This document shows, piece by piece, positions 36,513 through 48,497 of a DNA stretch of 64,000 bases. The notes under the pieces are model-generated. The model worked only from the letters and a program-made list of their open reading frames with translations. It had not been told where the DNA came from and did not search any database. Origin of the DNA: Cycas panzhihuaensis (Eukaryota > Cycadophyta). Within the stretch, counting starts at the first letter, position 1, and every line of letters begins with the position of its first letter. Location of the stretch: assembly GCA_023213395.1 (NCBI GenBank), contig CM041465.1, positions 47,313,741 through 47,377,740 of the forward strand, given 5' to 3'. A program made the translations under genes and the position numbers.

Positions 36513-37620
36513 CTTTTATTTCATCCAAGCCTCTTAAGCATGTTAAGCCACTTTCCTCTCTTGTTTGCTTATGCTCAAATAAGGTAATTTACATCTAATT
36601 TTTGATATGTTAGTGCTTTTCAATTGAGGATTAATGTATGCCCCATCTATTGTGATTATGGTTTTAAAATCTAGTTTGTTATTTTTATTATTTGTCTACC
36701 ATACAATATGTCTCTATTATTATATCATGTTTATCTATATATATTTTAATAAGGATATTGCTCATGTCTTAATTTTTTTGCAGTACCACTCCTTACATAC
36801 CACATATCTCTATGCAATTTGTGGGATATTACATGTGTATCTTTATCATATTAGTAATATCGCACTTTTATATTATGCCTCTATTCATAGTTTCTACAAT
36901 ATTATTATACATTTTGTATTAAACATATACAATATCACCACATCTCTCTATCTGCTATCTTGTGATTCTATTCTATCTGAATGGTATAATAATTCTTTCT
37001 TTCTTATATTTATTTAATTATTTATTTTATTATTTTTCTAACTATAGATTGTTATTTATTATTTATTGATTGTTTATATATAATTTATCACTCTCATAAT
37101 TAATTTTCTTTATTTATCTCCTTTTTGTCTGTCTTATGTATTACTTTGAGATGACTATCAAGCATACTCTCATAGTCTTATCCTAATCTTAAGGCAAACC
37201 CTATTCCCTCTCTTTAGTTATTTTCTCTAATAGATAACGTGTGTGCTTGTAGTTCTTTCTAGTGTTATTTTATAGGTAGAAACGAGGAATTAGACAAGGA
37301 AGAAAATACTCACATTTACCATTAAATAAAAATTCATTTTCAATATTAAACTAGGTAAGAGTTCTCTTTATATGTTGTTTAATTTGTTTTATTTCATTTT
37401 TAGCAAATAAAATAATAGAAAAAAAAAATTAATTTATTTGGGAAAAATTGATATAGTTAAAAGAATCCTAGAAACCTTCATTAAAAGACACTTAAACCTT
37501 CACATAAATCAAACATCTCTCATTGCTCATAGAGATAGTATTCCTTGCAATTGGTTTTTATTCATTTTCTTTAGGTTGAGCTTGCTTCCTTAGATTAAAA
37601 GAATAAGGATAATAATAAAT
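36513..37620. other. AT-rich DNA between LINE and element E
   Basis: Very AT-rich. A 127-codon open stretch at 36634-37017 is rich in Tyr, Ile, Leu and Phe and looks like a chance product of base composition. No family resemblance is seen. Confidence 0.5.
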
Positions 37621-37958
37621 AGATCCTAAATTGGATCTACTTACAAAAACACAAAAAAGAAGACTAAAATGAAAGTTGAATAGGCAAATTGACCCATACA
37701 CCAAGTGCCAAATAAAATTAGGATTAAGCCAAAAATAAAAATTTACATAAATGGCTTAAAGGTGTCCCCTATTTATAGGTGCCAATATGGCTCCCTATTT
37801 TAAAATAACTAACTTTAATAATAATATTAATAATAAAATATCAGCTTCCTAATATAAAAATTGACTTCATATTAATTTAAAAGTATCACTCCCTAATAAT
37901 AATAAAAAAACTAACTTCTAATAAAATACCAACTCCTCAATGGAATAAGATCACTACA
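37621..37958 (-). repeat. 3' LTR of element E
   Basis: 338 bp aligning with 52095-52434, including a TAATAATATTAATAATAAAAT run and the CACTACA end. CTATTTATAG gives a TATA box on the minus strand. Confidence 0.88.
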
Positions 37959-37975
37959 ATGCATCCCCCCTTCAA
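37959..37975 (-). promoter_or_regulatory. Polypurine tract of element E
   Basis: The minus strand reads GAAGGGGGGATGCAT toward the LTR. Confidence 0.8.
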
Positions 37976-39141
37976 GGAATACTTTTCCTATGAAGTATTT
38001 ATAATTTTATCACTTAGAAATCTAGAGTATGCATGTATCTATGTATATATCTTTGATTCTCTACCTGGTAGGGTTTGAATATCATAGCCTTTAGATTCTC
38101 TATTATCTCATCATCTTAAAGTAACCCATGAATATCCTCTTTTTGTTTATGATAGTACACTATTTAAAACTATTTTTAAAGGTAGCTCTCTCATTGATTA
38201 ATCCTCAAACTTATGCACTCTAAGGTCTTGCATCCTAGTTGTATATTATGTCCACTTACAATTATCCTTAAGGAAAATTTGAGAGGTTATAAGAGAAAGG
38301 TATGGAATATAGAAATTATATTGGGAAGGTAGATTTTATAAATAAAGGCTAGGAATGTAAAGGTTTATTACATGTAAGGGACATAGCATATAAGAGTTAA
38401 ATTACATATAAGGAGGTATATATGGATACATAGGATAAGAAATTAAAAAACATAAGGCAAAAAGAATATAGATTAGTTAATTCAGGGGAAAACTAAGGGA
38501 AAGCATATATGGGGACTTAAATAGGGAATGTAATAGATGATGGCTAGGTTGGATAAAAGGCATATAAAAAGGATTTACAAGTAATGAAAGTGTTGTTATA
38601 TAGAATGAAAGGTAAATAAATCTAGATCTACTAGTAAATTTAGGATTTGATTAGAAAAATAAAAATAAGTGAGGAATAAGGGTTAGGCACTCCTTATAAG
38701 AAAAAGATTTTAGATGGCATATGAAGATGATTTGTAGAGTAATATAAAGGGTTAAGGGAAAACAATACAAGATAGTGAGAAGGTTGGTAGTAGTGAGGGT
38801 AGGAGTGTAGAGAAAAAATATAATGCTTTATAGAGGGAGGTATAAAGATTAAAACCTACTTAAAGACAATTGGAAGAAGAGGGATATGGGAGTGATAATA
38901 AAGAGACTTCTTAGGAAATGAGACATGAAAGGGTATCTCAAGTGGAATAGGAATTTTACCAACTAGGAATAAGGAACTTGAGGCTTCAAGTTTTAATTTA
39001 TTTATAGGACTTTAGGGTATAGGGGTGAGGGATTTTTTAAAGCTATAGAATTTAGTATATCAAGATGAATAAGGAAACCTCTAAAAGAAATAGATAATTG
39101 CACAACTAGATTAGATTTTAAAGGAAATACCTTCCCAAAGA
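37976..39141 (-). other. Internal 3' region of element E, non-coding
   Basis: No domain found. From about 38280 to 39130 the + strand is strongly purine-rich (minus strand pyrimidine-rich). It ends at TATCT (39142-39146), the target duplication of element F. Confidence 0.55.
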
Positions 39142-39146
39142 TATCT

Positions 39147-39471
39147 TATTAGAATATCTATATACATTATCAACTAATATAAAGTGGGCCTATTTATGTA
39201 CCTAAATTGTTGATGGGATATTAGTGAGCTGACGGATGTAATAATGTAAATGTAATTATATTATGACACTTTAGATGTATAAATATAGATCAAAGTCCAA
39301 CCTTATGTACAATATTAAATTTATTAAAAAAATATGAATAATATTATTTGGTAGGTTTTTACTTGTAAGGGTTTCCCATAGAAATCTGACATCCTGTGTG
39401 ATTATTTTCTAATGTGATCTACCTGATGTGAAAGATTTTATCGATCTTATTTATAAATGTGTTTTCCAACA
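39147..39471 (+). repeat. 5' LTR of element F
   Basis: 325 bp, TATTAGAATATC (from TGTTGGAATAT) to TTTTCCAACA. TATAAATA (39278-39285) is the likely TATA box, conserved in the 3' copy. Confidence 0.92.
39278..39285 (+). promoter_or_regulatory. TATA box in the 5' LTR of F
   Basis: TATAAATA, also present at 50798-50805 in the 3' LTR. Confidence 0.6.
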
Positions 39472-39483
39472 TGGCATCAAAGA
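39472..39483 (+). promoter_or_regulatory. Primer-binding site of element F
   Basis: TGGCATCAAAGA directly follows the LTR end CA. It is a decayed TGGTATCAGAGC-type site. Confidence 0.78.
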
Positions 39484-40647
39484 TTGTAGGTCATGCATAG
39501 GTAGAGTATTGTTATCTGGAGTGTCTAATCATTGGTGTTAGGTCATGTTGGCTTGCCCTGAGTAGATTGCCTTATCTGACAACCTTACAAAATTGCCACA
39601 GAGGTGCACATAATTGTTGGAGGATCTAAGAAGCCTTCTATCTCTATTTTATAGGATTTTAAACCCCTATAGATATATGTGGATGAGTATGCATCCCTAG
39701 TTACTCTGTTGCTATCCATAAGAGCCTCGTTTGAGCCTATTGAATGTGTCAGATCCCTATTTATTAGTGCCACTAAGTTTACAAAGCCCTAGGATTGCAT
39801 GGAGGTGATTTTGATATTTGTTGAGTAATTTAGAGGTGTTTGAGGCCACATGTGTATGGAGAGAAGTTGTGCACCCAATTATAGTCCATTGCCATCCCTT
39901 TGTTGAGTAGTGGAAGAGTGTAGAACCCACATGAGGCCAATTGTAAAGGTGAAGTGAATAACATGGCCAATATTAAGGTATGCTTACTAAAATATATATT
40001 TACCTATATGATTGATAATCTATTGCCTATATACTCATTTCTTTGATATGTGAATATATTCAACTGCATGATAATGATCGTATGATTATACTCTATCCAT
40101 TATTTGCCCATTAAGAAATACCTCGCTTGTGTATTCCTGTGTCGCCTATGTGTGATACATTTAGCTGTAATTTTTGTGTCATCATTATATATCTATTTTT
40201 ATCCATTCTATTTAGTCATATCCATTAAGATTTAATTAATTACATAGAGTTTTTCATATACTATTTGCTCACATTAGTCACGGTTATACATAAGATGCCT
40301 TTTTATTAAAGCCACCTATCTAAGATATATTTGCAGTCACCAATGATTTGTTAGATATGACTGATGAAATATAAAGTTACTCGTGAATTTTATATATTAA
40401 ATCATGTTGCGTCACTATTTTTTATTTATTTGGAGTCATCTTTATATATTTTTTAATATATATTTTACATGTTTAATGCAATAAGTCATCTATATTAATT
40501 CAACTGCCCATACACCTTGATATATTTATCAAGTTTAATATTGCCTTTGTTAAGTTGCCCAAGTGATTGTTTTATTACTAGTGCATTTTTCTTTTGCCTT
40601 TGGATCATTTTCATTCTATCCTTTGATCTATTAGTATTAAGGTGGTT
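39484..40647 (+). other. Leader or internal region of element F, left of G
   Basis: AT-rich with no recognisable gag. A minus-strand 62-codon open stretch at 39585-39773 has no family resemblance. Confidence 0.55.
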
Positions 40648-40901
40648 GATTATTGATTGGATTCATTGATATATTGACCTTTTAATCTAAGTTCTATCAA
40701 TATATTAAGTGGCTATTAATATCCTTAACCTTTTTTAGGTTAAGTAGGAATATTAAAGTGTTATTGGGTGTAAATAAGGTGATGATATTTGCAATATATA
40801 GTGATTATATAGGAAAGTAATATGGATGATGTTGGCAATATCAGGTGATGGTTTAAGGCCATTTGCATGTGGTTACATAAGAGAGCTTATGAGTGAAGTT
40901 G
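40648..40901 (+). repeat. 254-bp direct duplication of F, left copy
   Basis: It runs from GATTATTGATTGG to GAGTGAAGTTG. It matches 48498-48751 over its whole 254 bp with about 13 differences that I counted. A short filler (about ATGAG, 40902-40906) joins it to the truncated LTR of G. Confidence 0.93.
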
Positions 40902-40906
40902 ATGAG

Positions 40907-41165
40907 GGAGAATGAAAAAGAAGATGAAACAAGATATGAGAGCAAGCTTGGAGATGAGAATGAATAATAACTCCCTCCTTGAGATTTCACATTTTATTGT
41001 TGAGGGTGAGCATTAGGGTTAGGATTTTCTCGCTTAATGACATGAATCTGAAATTACATCTAAATTCACATAAAGTACATTTCATTAAGAGACTAATGCT
41101 AATAATATATCCTAAGGTCACATAATTAATCTACACAAATGACCTTGATACATTAACCTCTTTCA
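40907..41165 (-). repeat. Truncated 3' LTR of element G
   Basis: About 259 bp, starting within the LTR at GGAGAATGAAAAAG and ending CCTCTTTCA. The outer segment TGAAGGAATG...CAATGG is absent. Confidence 0.93.
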
Positions 41166-41176
41166 ATCCCCCCTTA
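41166..41176 (-). promoter_or_regulatory. Polypurine tract of element G
   Basis: The minus strand reads TAAGGGGGGAT, adjoining the LTR. Confidence 0.88.
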
Positions 41177-41611
41177 ATGGTGGAAGATCATTTTTAGAAA
41201 ATCTATTCTATGAGGTTGTCATTTGAGCCTCATTATTACATTGAAATTCTAAATGACACTTTTGTGGGAAAACCCTCATGGGGAATAAAAACCCACGAAC
41301 TTTCTAAGATCTATAGCCCCTTTTATAAATCAAAATAGCTAAGGTGGCTCTTTGATATAGCATGATAGCCAAGCAGCTTAAATGTGTAACTTAATCTTTT
41401 AAGTCTCCATATATTGTTTCGTCATCCCCTATGCCCTTTTGGGTTTTCACAGGTTCTAATTTTCCAAAACAAGTATAAACCTTATCCTTCTGTGCCCACA
41501 TGAGATTTTCACAAAGAGGATAGAGCATAAACTTACTCTTATTCTTCCATGCCCACAAGGGGTTTTCATGAATATAATAGAGTATGATGATCATGTTTCT
41601 ATCTTCTTTGA
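41177..41611 (-). other. 3' untranslated region of element G
   Basis: Non-coding and homologous to 20244-20645. A 74-codon minus-strand open stretch at 41391-41615 overlaps it and is not supported by the D copy. Confidence 0.65.
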
Positions 41612-42154
41612 TCAATCGAAGATGGAGGTCCTAAGGCCGAGCTGCCTTTGAAACTGTTCAAACTTCACCCTTTGTAGCAGTTTGGTGAAGAAATCGGCCA
41701 CTTGATCTGCTGTGGGCCAGGAATCTAATTGAATTGTGTCATCATGAACAACTTCCCTAATCATGTGGACTTTCGTACTTATGTGTTTGGTACGATCATA
41801 AAATACATGATTTTTTGCCATGCATATTGCTGATTGATTATCTATATGAAGACTCGTAGGACTTGTTTGGGTGATATTCAATGTTTCCAATAATTTTCTC
41901 AGCCATATCACCTCTTTATTGGTCTTAGAAGCAACAATGTATTCAACTTTAGCAGTTGAATCTGCAACTATTTTCTGCCATTCGGATCTCCATGATATTG
42001 GTGCTGTTCCAAGAAACATTACATACCCAGATGTAGATCTTCCTGTATCTTTATCTCTTGCAAAGTTTAAGTCTATGTATATAGAAATCTTGAAGTCTGA
42101 ATTAGGTTCATATAATAGACCATATTTGTTGGTCATCTTAAGGTATCTCAACAC
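41612..42154 (-). pseudogene. Copia RNase H of element G, 180-residue open frame
   Basis: The most intact RNase H of the window. It reads RYLKMTNKYGLLYEPNSDF (2-20), IDLNFARDKDTGRSTSGYVM (28-47) with the catalytic Asp region, STAKVEYIVASKTNKEVIWL (about 66-85) where the Glu of the usual STAEAEY is Lys, LHIDNQSAICMAKNHVFYDR (about 101-120) with the DNQ Asp, TKHISTKVHMIREVVHDDTI, and DQVADFFTKLLQRVKFEQFQ near the end. It ends at a stop (41612-41614) that is also used in D. Confidence 0.95.
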
Positions 42155-43110
42155 TCACACTGCTGCCTGCCAATGATTCTACTTAGGATTTGTCACGTAA
42201 TGAGCAAGAATGCCAACAAAGTGTATAATATTTGGCCTTGTATTAGTAGTGTAGATGAGACTACCTACAAGTTTCCTGTAGAATGTTGTGTATGCCTCCC
42301 TAGTGTCACCTTTAGCTAAGAGTTTGGTGTTAGGATCCATAGGTAATATCATTGGTCGAGCATCTTCTAACTAAAACTTGGTTAGAAGATCGTTGATGTA
42401 TTTTTCTTGGGAGAGGAAAAATTTTTCATTCTTTTGTGTTACTTCAATTCCTAAGTAATATTTCATCAAACTAAGGTCAGACAATTCGAACGTTTTGCCA
42501 AGGTCCTTTTTTAGCTAGCTTATTACCTATTCACTATTACCCGCTACTAGCATGTCATCCACAAATATTATGAGATAAGTGACTTTATCCTTATGGCGCT
42601 TGATGATCAATGTTGTATCAATATCTTGATAATCACAAACCTCATATCCAAGTTACCTCATCCTTTCAGACAACTTGGTAAACCAAGCACGAGGGGCTTA
42701 TTTAAGGCCATACAAGGACTTTTTGAGCCTGCAAACCTTATGCCCTTGACCTTCAATCTCATATCCTTCTGGTTGAGCCATGAAAATTTCTTCTTCAAGA
42801 TCTCCATTGAGAAACACAGTCTTAATATCGAGTTGGTGGATTTTCCAACCCTGTTGAGCAGTCAAGGCCATAAGAGTTCTAATTATAGGCCACTTAGTTG
42901 TAGGTGTAAAGACTTCAGTGTAGTTGATGCCTTCCCTTTGTGTAAATCCTTTAGCTACCAACCTTGCCTTGTGTTTTTCAAGGGTATCGTCTGATCTATA
43001 TTTGTTTTTGAACACCCATTTATTTTGAACTACCTTTCTGCCAAGTGGTAGATCAATGAGCTCCCATGTATCGTTCTTGATAAGAGACTAGTACTCTTCA
43101 TTCATGGCAT
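42155..43110 (-). pseudogene. Copia reverse transcriptase of element G
   Basis: RT in pieces. 42698-43015 has VFKNKYRSDDTLEKHKARLV, AKGFTQREGINYTEVFTPTT, QLDIKTVFLNGDLEEEIFMA and KKSLYGLK. After a stop (TAA for Gln of the LKQAP motif) comes the piece with YLIIFVDDMLVAGN (about 42537-42580), intact FVDD, followed by YYLGIEVTQKNEKFFLSQEK, and the connection to RNase H with LVGSLIYTTNTRPNIIHF. About six stops interrupt it, several of them at positions where element D has a sense codon. Confidence 0.93.
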
Positions 43111-43559
43111 TTCTCCAAGATGTATGCTTTATAGCTTCTTGGTATGTTAAGGGCTCTTCATTAAGAGTAAGGTGTAATTCTTCTGGTCCAAGCTCAGTAT
43201 ATAATGATTCCTACATCCTTGCTCTATGGGCACTTTGAGTGCTAGTTTTGCCTACCTCATCTGGTCATATGTCCTTATTGAGCTGGTGGGCTTCTTGAGA
43301 TCCTCGAGTTGGGAATGATGTCCTCATTTCCCCAACTTCTTGGTTCTCATCATGTTAGTTAAAATGATTATTTTGTGAGGAGGATGTTGATGTGCCTTAG
43401 GAAGATGGTCCTTCCTCCACTATTTTGCCTTTGTCAACTAAAGGTGGAGAGGATGGTTCTTCTATAATGGCTTTACCTTTGTCAACTCTGTTATCTTCAA
43501 AAGATGGTGTTAGATGTGCACTCATTTGTTTAGAGTCACAACTTGTATCCTATAAATAT
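43111..43559 (-). pseudogene. Integrase-RT linker of element G
   Basis: Homologous to 22140-22528 of D, with indels and stops. It is a poorly conserved linker. Confidence 0.7.
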
Positions 43560-44560
43560 TTGGAGTAATTTATGTCTACCTCCCTCCTAAATTTTGGAAT
43601 CTAAACATCATACTTGATAATATTATTGTAGTGGCGTGAGGGTACTATGGAGTCTAATTTAAGTAACTGATCCTCTCTCTCCGCAAAAACGACATCTCTA
43701 GTAATGATAATTTTTCATTGTGAAGGTATGAAGACCTTATACCCTTTCTTATCCATAGGGTATCCAACAAAGATGCCTTTAAGTGCCCTTGGCTAGAGTT
43801 TATTTTGATCTACATCCAAAATATGAGCATAGCATGTAGAGCTAAAAAATTTAAAGTAGTAAACAATGGGGGCTTGTCCTGACCACTTTTTATTAGGTAA
43901 TTGTGCTTACTTTGATGGGCTAATAGAATTGATACAATAAACAGTTGTCCAGATTGCTTTAGCCCATAAATAGGCAAGTATATTTTTATATATTAACATA
44001 GCACGAGGCATGTTCATGATTGTCCTATTCATGCACTCGATAACTCTATTTTACTGTGGGGTACCTGCTACTATTATTTGATGCTTGATGCCATTGTCTC
44101 GAAGGTAACTTTCAAACTCATGTGAGGTATATTTGCCACCATTATCAGTTCGAAGACATTTAAGTTGATAACCTAACTCTTTTTCAGTAAGGGCTTTGAA
44201 TTCCTTGAATATGCAGAATGCTTCATCTTTGTTATGTAGAAAAGTTATCCATACTTTTCTAATAAAATCATCAATGAAAGAGATGTAATATAGCTTGCCG
44301 TTTAGTGAAGGAATGGGCATTGGCCCACACAAATCAGAGTGTACCAATTATAATGGATGGCTTGATTTCCATTGACTTTTTTGAAAGGCTTGTCGATGAG
44401 ATTTGGCAATGATACAAGCTTCATATTTAAAGGGCTTAGAAGAAAACTTTGGAAGGTTTGGAAGAGTGTTAAAAAGATCTCTAAGTATATCAATGTGAAC
44501 ATAGCCCATAGGAGCAGGCCAAAGAGCTTCTAGTGACAACGTTAGATGGGTCAAGATGGA
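43560..44560 (-). pseudogene. Copia integrase of element G
   Basis: The pre-integrase and zinc part is read from 44554 down (GYVHIDILRDLFNTLPNLPK ... YEACIIAKSHRQ, one zinc Cys changed). The catalytic core in 44051-44347 shows MVHSDLCGPMPIPS with the first Asp kept (element D lost it), YYISFIDDFIRKVWITFLHN, and LRTDNGGKYTSHEFESYLRD with the second Asp. A stop (TAA for Gln) follows at GTPQ. The third block is frame-broken: the strand reads N-V-I-E-C-M-N-R-T-like text near 44030, so the Glu context persists. Confidence 0.92.
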
Positions 44561-45300
44561 ATTAAATGTAATTTCTTCATTAGCATAAGGGCTTTGGGCA
44601 CAATGGGCTTCAGAAGATGGAGAGTCATTCAGTCAAAAGAGTTTGCCAGAGATATGTCCAGTCAAAACCACCTGATTAGTTAGAGGGTGAATGACCTTAA
44701 GATTCTGGTCATTTGTGGTTACACTTAGATCAAATCCATGAGAAACAAGTGTGGATAAAGAGAGTAAGTTTTGTTTGAGATTGGGTATATATAAGACATC
44801 AAGCAATGTAAAATCTTCTAAGCTTGGGAGTTTCAAGCGAATGTTGCCAATTCCTTCAACAGATTATTGTGATTTATCAGCCATGTAAATAACTCCATGA
44901 ACATTTGAGTCAAATGCTTGATATAGACTGTGATTACATGTCATATGTTGAGTTACTCCTATGTCCATGATCCACTATCCATTAATTAAAGCCACAATAT
45001 TGACAATTCCAATAAGACTTGGCATTGGTAAAGGGAATTCACAAGTGATATATCCACACTGAACTTCAACGTATCTCTTTCATTGGTCAATGGCATTTGA
45101 AGTTGAAGATCCCTTAATTCTTTAAATGTATGCTTGTACAAAACCTGCACTACTAAAGGATTCTTTACAAGTTTCTTCAACATTGTGAGCTCCATGTTTT
45201 GGTTGGAACTTGGCCAACTTATAAGTGGTAGTTCTACAATGTTTTGCTAAGTTTCCTTTACGGTTACACCGATCACACATAATAGTTTGATTACCAGTCC
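44561..45300 (-). pseudogene. Gag zinc knuckle and protease of element G
   Basis: The protease end block LEDFTLLDVLYIPNLKQNLL lies in 44633-44836. The DTG region near 44955-44985 has changes: the reading gives WIMDIGVTQHMTCNH, so the Gly of D-T-G sits in an altered DIG context. Further upstream the knuckle region (about 45230-45290) is present as CDRCNRKGNLAKHC-like text with His changed. Stops separate the pieces. Confidence 0.85.
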
Positions 45301-46179
45301 CTGAAGAAGTACTAGTTTGGTACTATCTTACTCTTTGTTACTATCTTACTCTTTGTTGAAATGGCCCTTGGCCTTGAAACTGTCAAGGTTGTGATTGAGC
45401 GTTTGATTGACCTTGTGGATGATTTCCTATATTTCTTCCTCTTCCTCTTTCTCGGTTATTTCCTCTTCCATGAGAGGGACCTTGATTTTTTGTGTAGCAA
45501 ACTTCTTCTTCTACATCAAAGGCTACATCTAGAGGAGAGTCAGAGGCTACAAAGTTTGTATCAAAGGTCTTGTCAAATTCTATGAACTTCTCAGCAAGTG
45601 CTTCGAAGTTGAGTGTCTCCAATGCTCCACTAAATTGAAGACTTCCAAGCAAGTTTTTATAATCAGGGACATGTAAACATCACTGGATCAAAAATATCCA
45701 AGTGATGCATTGGGTCTTAAAGTCTTTATCAATTACCTATTTGATTGGTTGAAGGAGATTTATTATCTCATGATCTCATCCCTTCTGTATTTTTAATTTG
45801 TTCATTTTCAAAACGTGGCTAAATCTGACTTTATATCAAAGTTCTTTCTAAGAACTTCTAGGACCTTCTAGGCTATATCATATTCATCTTTATTTATCAA
45901 GTTGTGCAAGGAGTGATCAATGACCAACAAAATTCCTGCATGAATCTTTTCATCATCTATCTCACATTATAGTTTAGCTATAGCATCTGTAGGAGCTATT
46001 GGGGTGGATCCACTAGAACTTATTATTGTAGCCATTACTAGTATGCTGGTTGTGGGCTGTAGGTGGGCTCTCCAAAGGCCTTCATATTTTATAGCATTTT
46101 AAATTCTAGTGTACTATATATCCTAATTTTCTTTGCCTTTCAATATGTAGTTAACATTTTGCTTAAATTGAGATGATAT
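45301..46179 (-). pseudogene. gag: Copia gag of element G
   Basis: The start codon at 46177-46179 is ATA where D has ATG, while codon 4 is CAA where D has TAA. The open stretch 45383-45652 reads MLGSLQFSGALETLNFEALA, EKFIEFDKTFDTNFVASDSP and an Arg/Gly-rich tail (GRGNNRERGRGRNIGN). A small insertion near 45325-45360 duplicates TACTATCTTACTCTTTGT compared with D. Confidence 0.88.
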
Positions 46180-48171
46180 GGTGATGATGAAGAAGTGGAA
46201 GAAATGATAGAAGTATATACCACTAACATGTGTATCTAGTACACCTACCGTAGTAGGGATATAAAAATGATTGTTATGATGAGAAGCAAGTAATGATTAA
46301 CTATTTTTCAATAATTATATAAAAAATGAATATAAGTAATGATGTAAGAATGAGGCCTAATGTAGAGCTGGCAAAGAATGGCAATGTGTCATGCCACTAA
46401 CCTCTCACTTATGTCCAAATATAGGTTAGGTTTTGATGCCTAAGGCTTCTAGTATACGATTAAGACCTTCACCCGCGATACCCGCACATGTGCTTGGTGA
46501 TGAAATCCAAGTCACAGTGGAGCCCAGGTACTCCCAGTCCTCACCTAGTTCACCAATGAGCAGCTATATACCTCATCCGAAGAGTCAAACGGGACTGTGT
46601 ATCCCATGGCTATGATGGATATTGGACTAGGTTAATTTCAATCTTACATTAAGGTTTTTAGTTTTCCAGGGTGGTTATTAGGATTATCCCTGATTAGAGG
46701 TCGTAGGTATGGCTAACCTGTCCCTCCACCACTATTCCGGTTAAGACTAGATCCAGTATGAAACTCAAACCTCCCTTAGGTCCTGGACTTTATCCAACCT
46801 TAGTTTATTTCAACCAAGGCAAGTGTGTGCACAAGTCAAGAACTGACAGTATAGATCGTACGGATGAGATTCCTTTTAGGAATAGTATAAGATGTTTCTG
46901 TATAACTGAAAACTAAAATAGAAACTTGCCAAATGTGCTTACTTGCTTTTCGTGCTTGCTTTGTTGTTGTCACTGCTTTTGTAATGCTTTGTTATTGTTG
47001 TTATTTTTATGATGCTTTATTGTTGTTGCTACTTTTGTGATGCTTTATGCTATATATGTAAATAGAAAAGCATGCTAGATTTAGCAGGGGAACCAGATGT
47101 TGCTTCCGATCTAAGGTTTCCCTCACTTTAGTACAATGTTTCCAAATATGATTTTGGAAGCTTTGATACAAAAGGCACAATGGGCTAAAAATCAGATTAA
47201 CTTTTTGCTAAAATGATGATTTTTCTAAATCTATATGCATGCTATTTTACCCTATTTTGTGATTTTTTCACAAAATTTACAAATAATGATAAATAGGTAA
47301 ATTTTTAAAAATTACCAATATGAAGGCCTAAATGATAAAATATGAATTTATGATAGAATGCAAAAGTGTTCAAAATGTCGTTTATGATAGAGTTATGAAG
47401 TCAGATTTTAGAAAAGGCACAAAAACGTTTTTACCCGAAAAAGCACCAAAGTAAAATCATGCTAGATCAACTATCTCATAATCTGAACTTCAATATGTAA
47501 AATGTTACATTTTGACACGTACATTAACTTTCCCTTCTGCACCATCTACAAAATCTTCCAAACAATTACCCGAAATGCCATTGTAAGGTCCTTTGTAGGG
47601 TTGACTAGGTAAAATCAGCAACCGTGAGAAAATTACATAGATCTCACTAACTAGTGAATGAAATTTAATGAGATTTATCTTAAACTGATCTTAATACATA
47701 AATATAGTAGATCCATTAATAAAACTTTTAGATCTTCAGCTTATAATTAAAGGATTTCATTAGGAAAAGTGCTTTAAATCACTTATCCACAAAATTTACC
47801 CTTTTGTCATAGCTAAAACTCATTGTTTTAGGCTATATCTAAAGTTACTCTAGAAGAAAAAAATAATTCTATAGTCAGGGTGACCTTGCACGCCAAATTT
47901 TATCAAATTCTAAGATGGTTGAATTTTTATAAAAATTTGAGCCTTTAATGCTCCTGAGACTGTTCTAGTAGCTGAATAGCTTCAAAAACCTGTATTCTTC
48001 ACCTATGAATTTTTTCACACATGGACAAAGTAGAAACATATAAAATACTATAATTTTAAGCTCTCAAAATGTTAAAAAATAATGAATGCACTCTCAATAC
48101 TTCACATTAAAGGTGAAGGAGAGGCAAAATGACTCCATGTAAGTGGAATGGAATGAATAGATCCCCTTCTA
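46180..48171 (-). other. 5' leader of element G
   Basis: About 2 kb of non-coding leader, homologous to 25199-27125. It has an extra duplicated TTGTTGTTGC-type segment near 46960-47045 not in D. The CTTGG...CCAAG inverted repeat is kept (46493-46511). Confidence 0.75.
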
Positions 48172-48183
48172 GCTCTGATACCA
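48172..48183 (-). promoter_or_regulatory. Primer-binding site of element G
   Basis: Minus-strand TGGTATCAGAGC, perfect, two bases from the LTR. Confidence 0.95.
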
Positions 48184-48185
48184 TA

Positions 48186-48497
48186 TGAAGGAATGATGGA
48201 TCTAGGAGATAAATCACTCACATGCACACAATGGCAATGGATAATGAAAAAGAAGATAAAACAAGATATGAGAGCAAGCTTGGAGGTGAGAATGAATAAT
48301 GACTCCCTCTTTGAGATTTCATCTTTTATTATTGAGGGTGAGCATTAGGGTTAAAATTTTCTTACCTAATGACATGAACCTAAAATTACATTTAAATGCA
48401 TATAAAGTATATTTCATTAAGAGACTAATGCTAATAATATATCCTAAGGTCACATAATTAATCTACACAAATGACCTTGATGCATTAACCTCTTTCA
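48186..48497 (-). repeat. 5' LTR of element G
   Basis: Complete 312-bp LTR, TGAAGGAATGAT to CCTCTTTCA in + orientation. It matches both LTRs of D. Confidence 0.95.

Larger units (their letters stand above)
40907..48497 (-). mobile_element. Element G: Copia, sister of D, with truncated left LTR
   Basis: Minus-strand Copia of the same family as element D (same LTR, leader, gag, pol and 3' region). The right (5') LTR is complete (48186-48497). The left (3') LTR lacks its outer 50-odd bp (40907-41165 remains). The right flank begins GATTA, and GATTA also starts the left duplicate at 40648, but not at the LTR junction. That is what one expects if the insertion used GATTA as duplication and the left end was later exchanged. 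The domain order is normal. RNase H is nearly intact; gag, integrase and RT have stops. Confidence 0.94.

Noticed and set aside
36634-37017. 127-codon open stretch rich in Tyr/Ile/Leu/Phe
   Set aside because: Composition follows the local AT bias, no domain or homologue pattern is seen, and it lies in intergenic AT-rich DNA.
46433-46615. 60-codon plus-strand open stretch rich in Ser and Pro
   Set aside because: It lies in the non-coding leader of G and is not preserved as an open frame in the same place in D.
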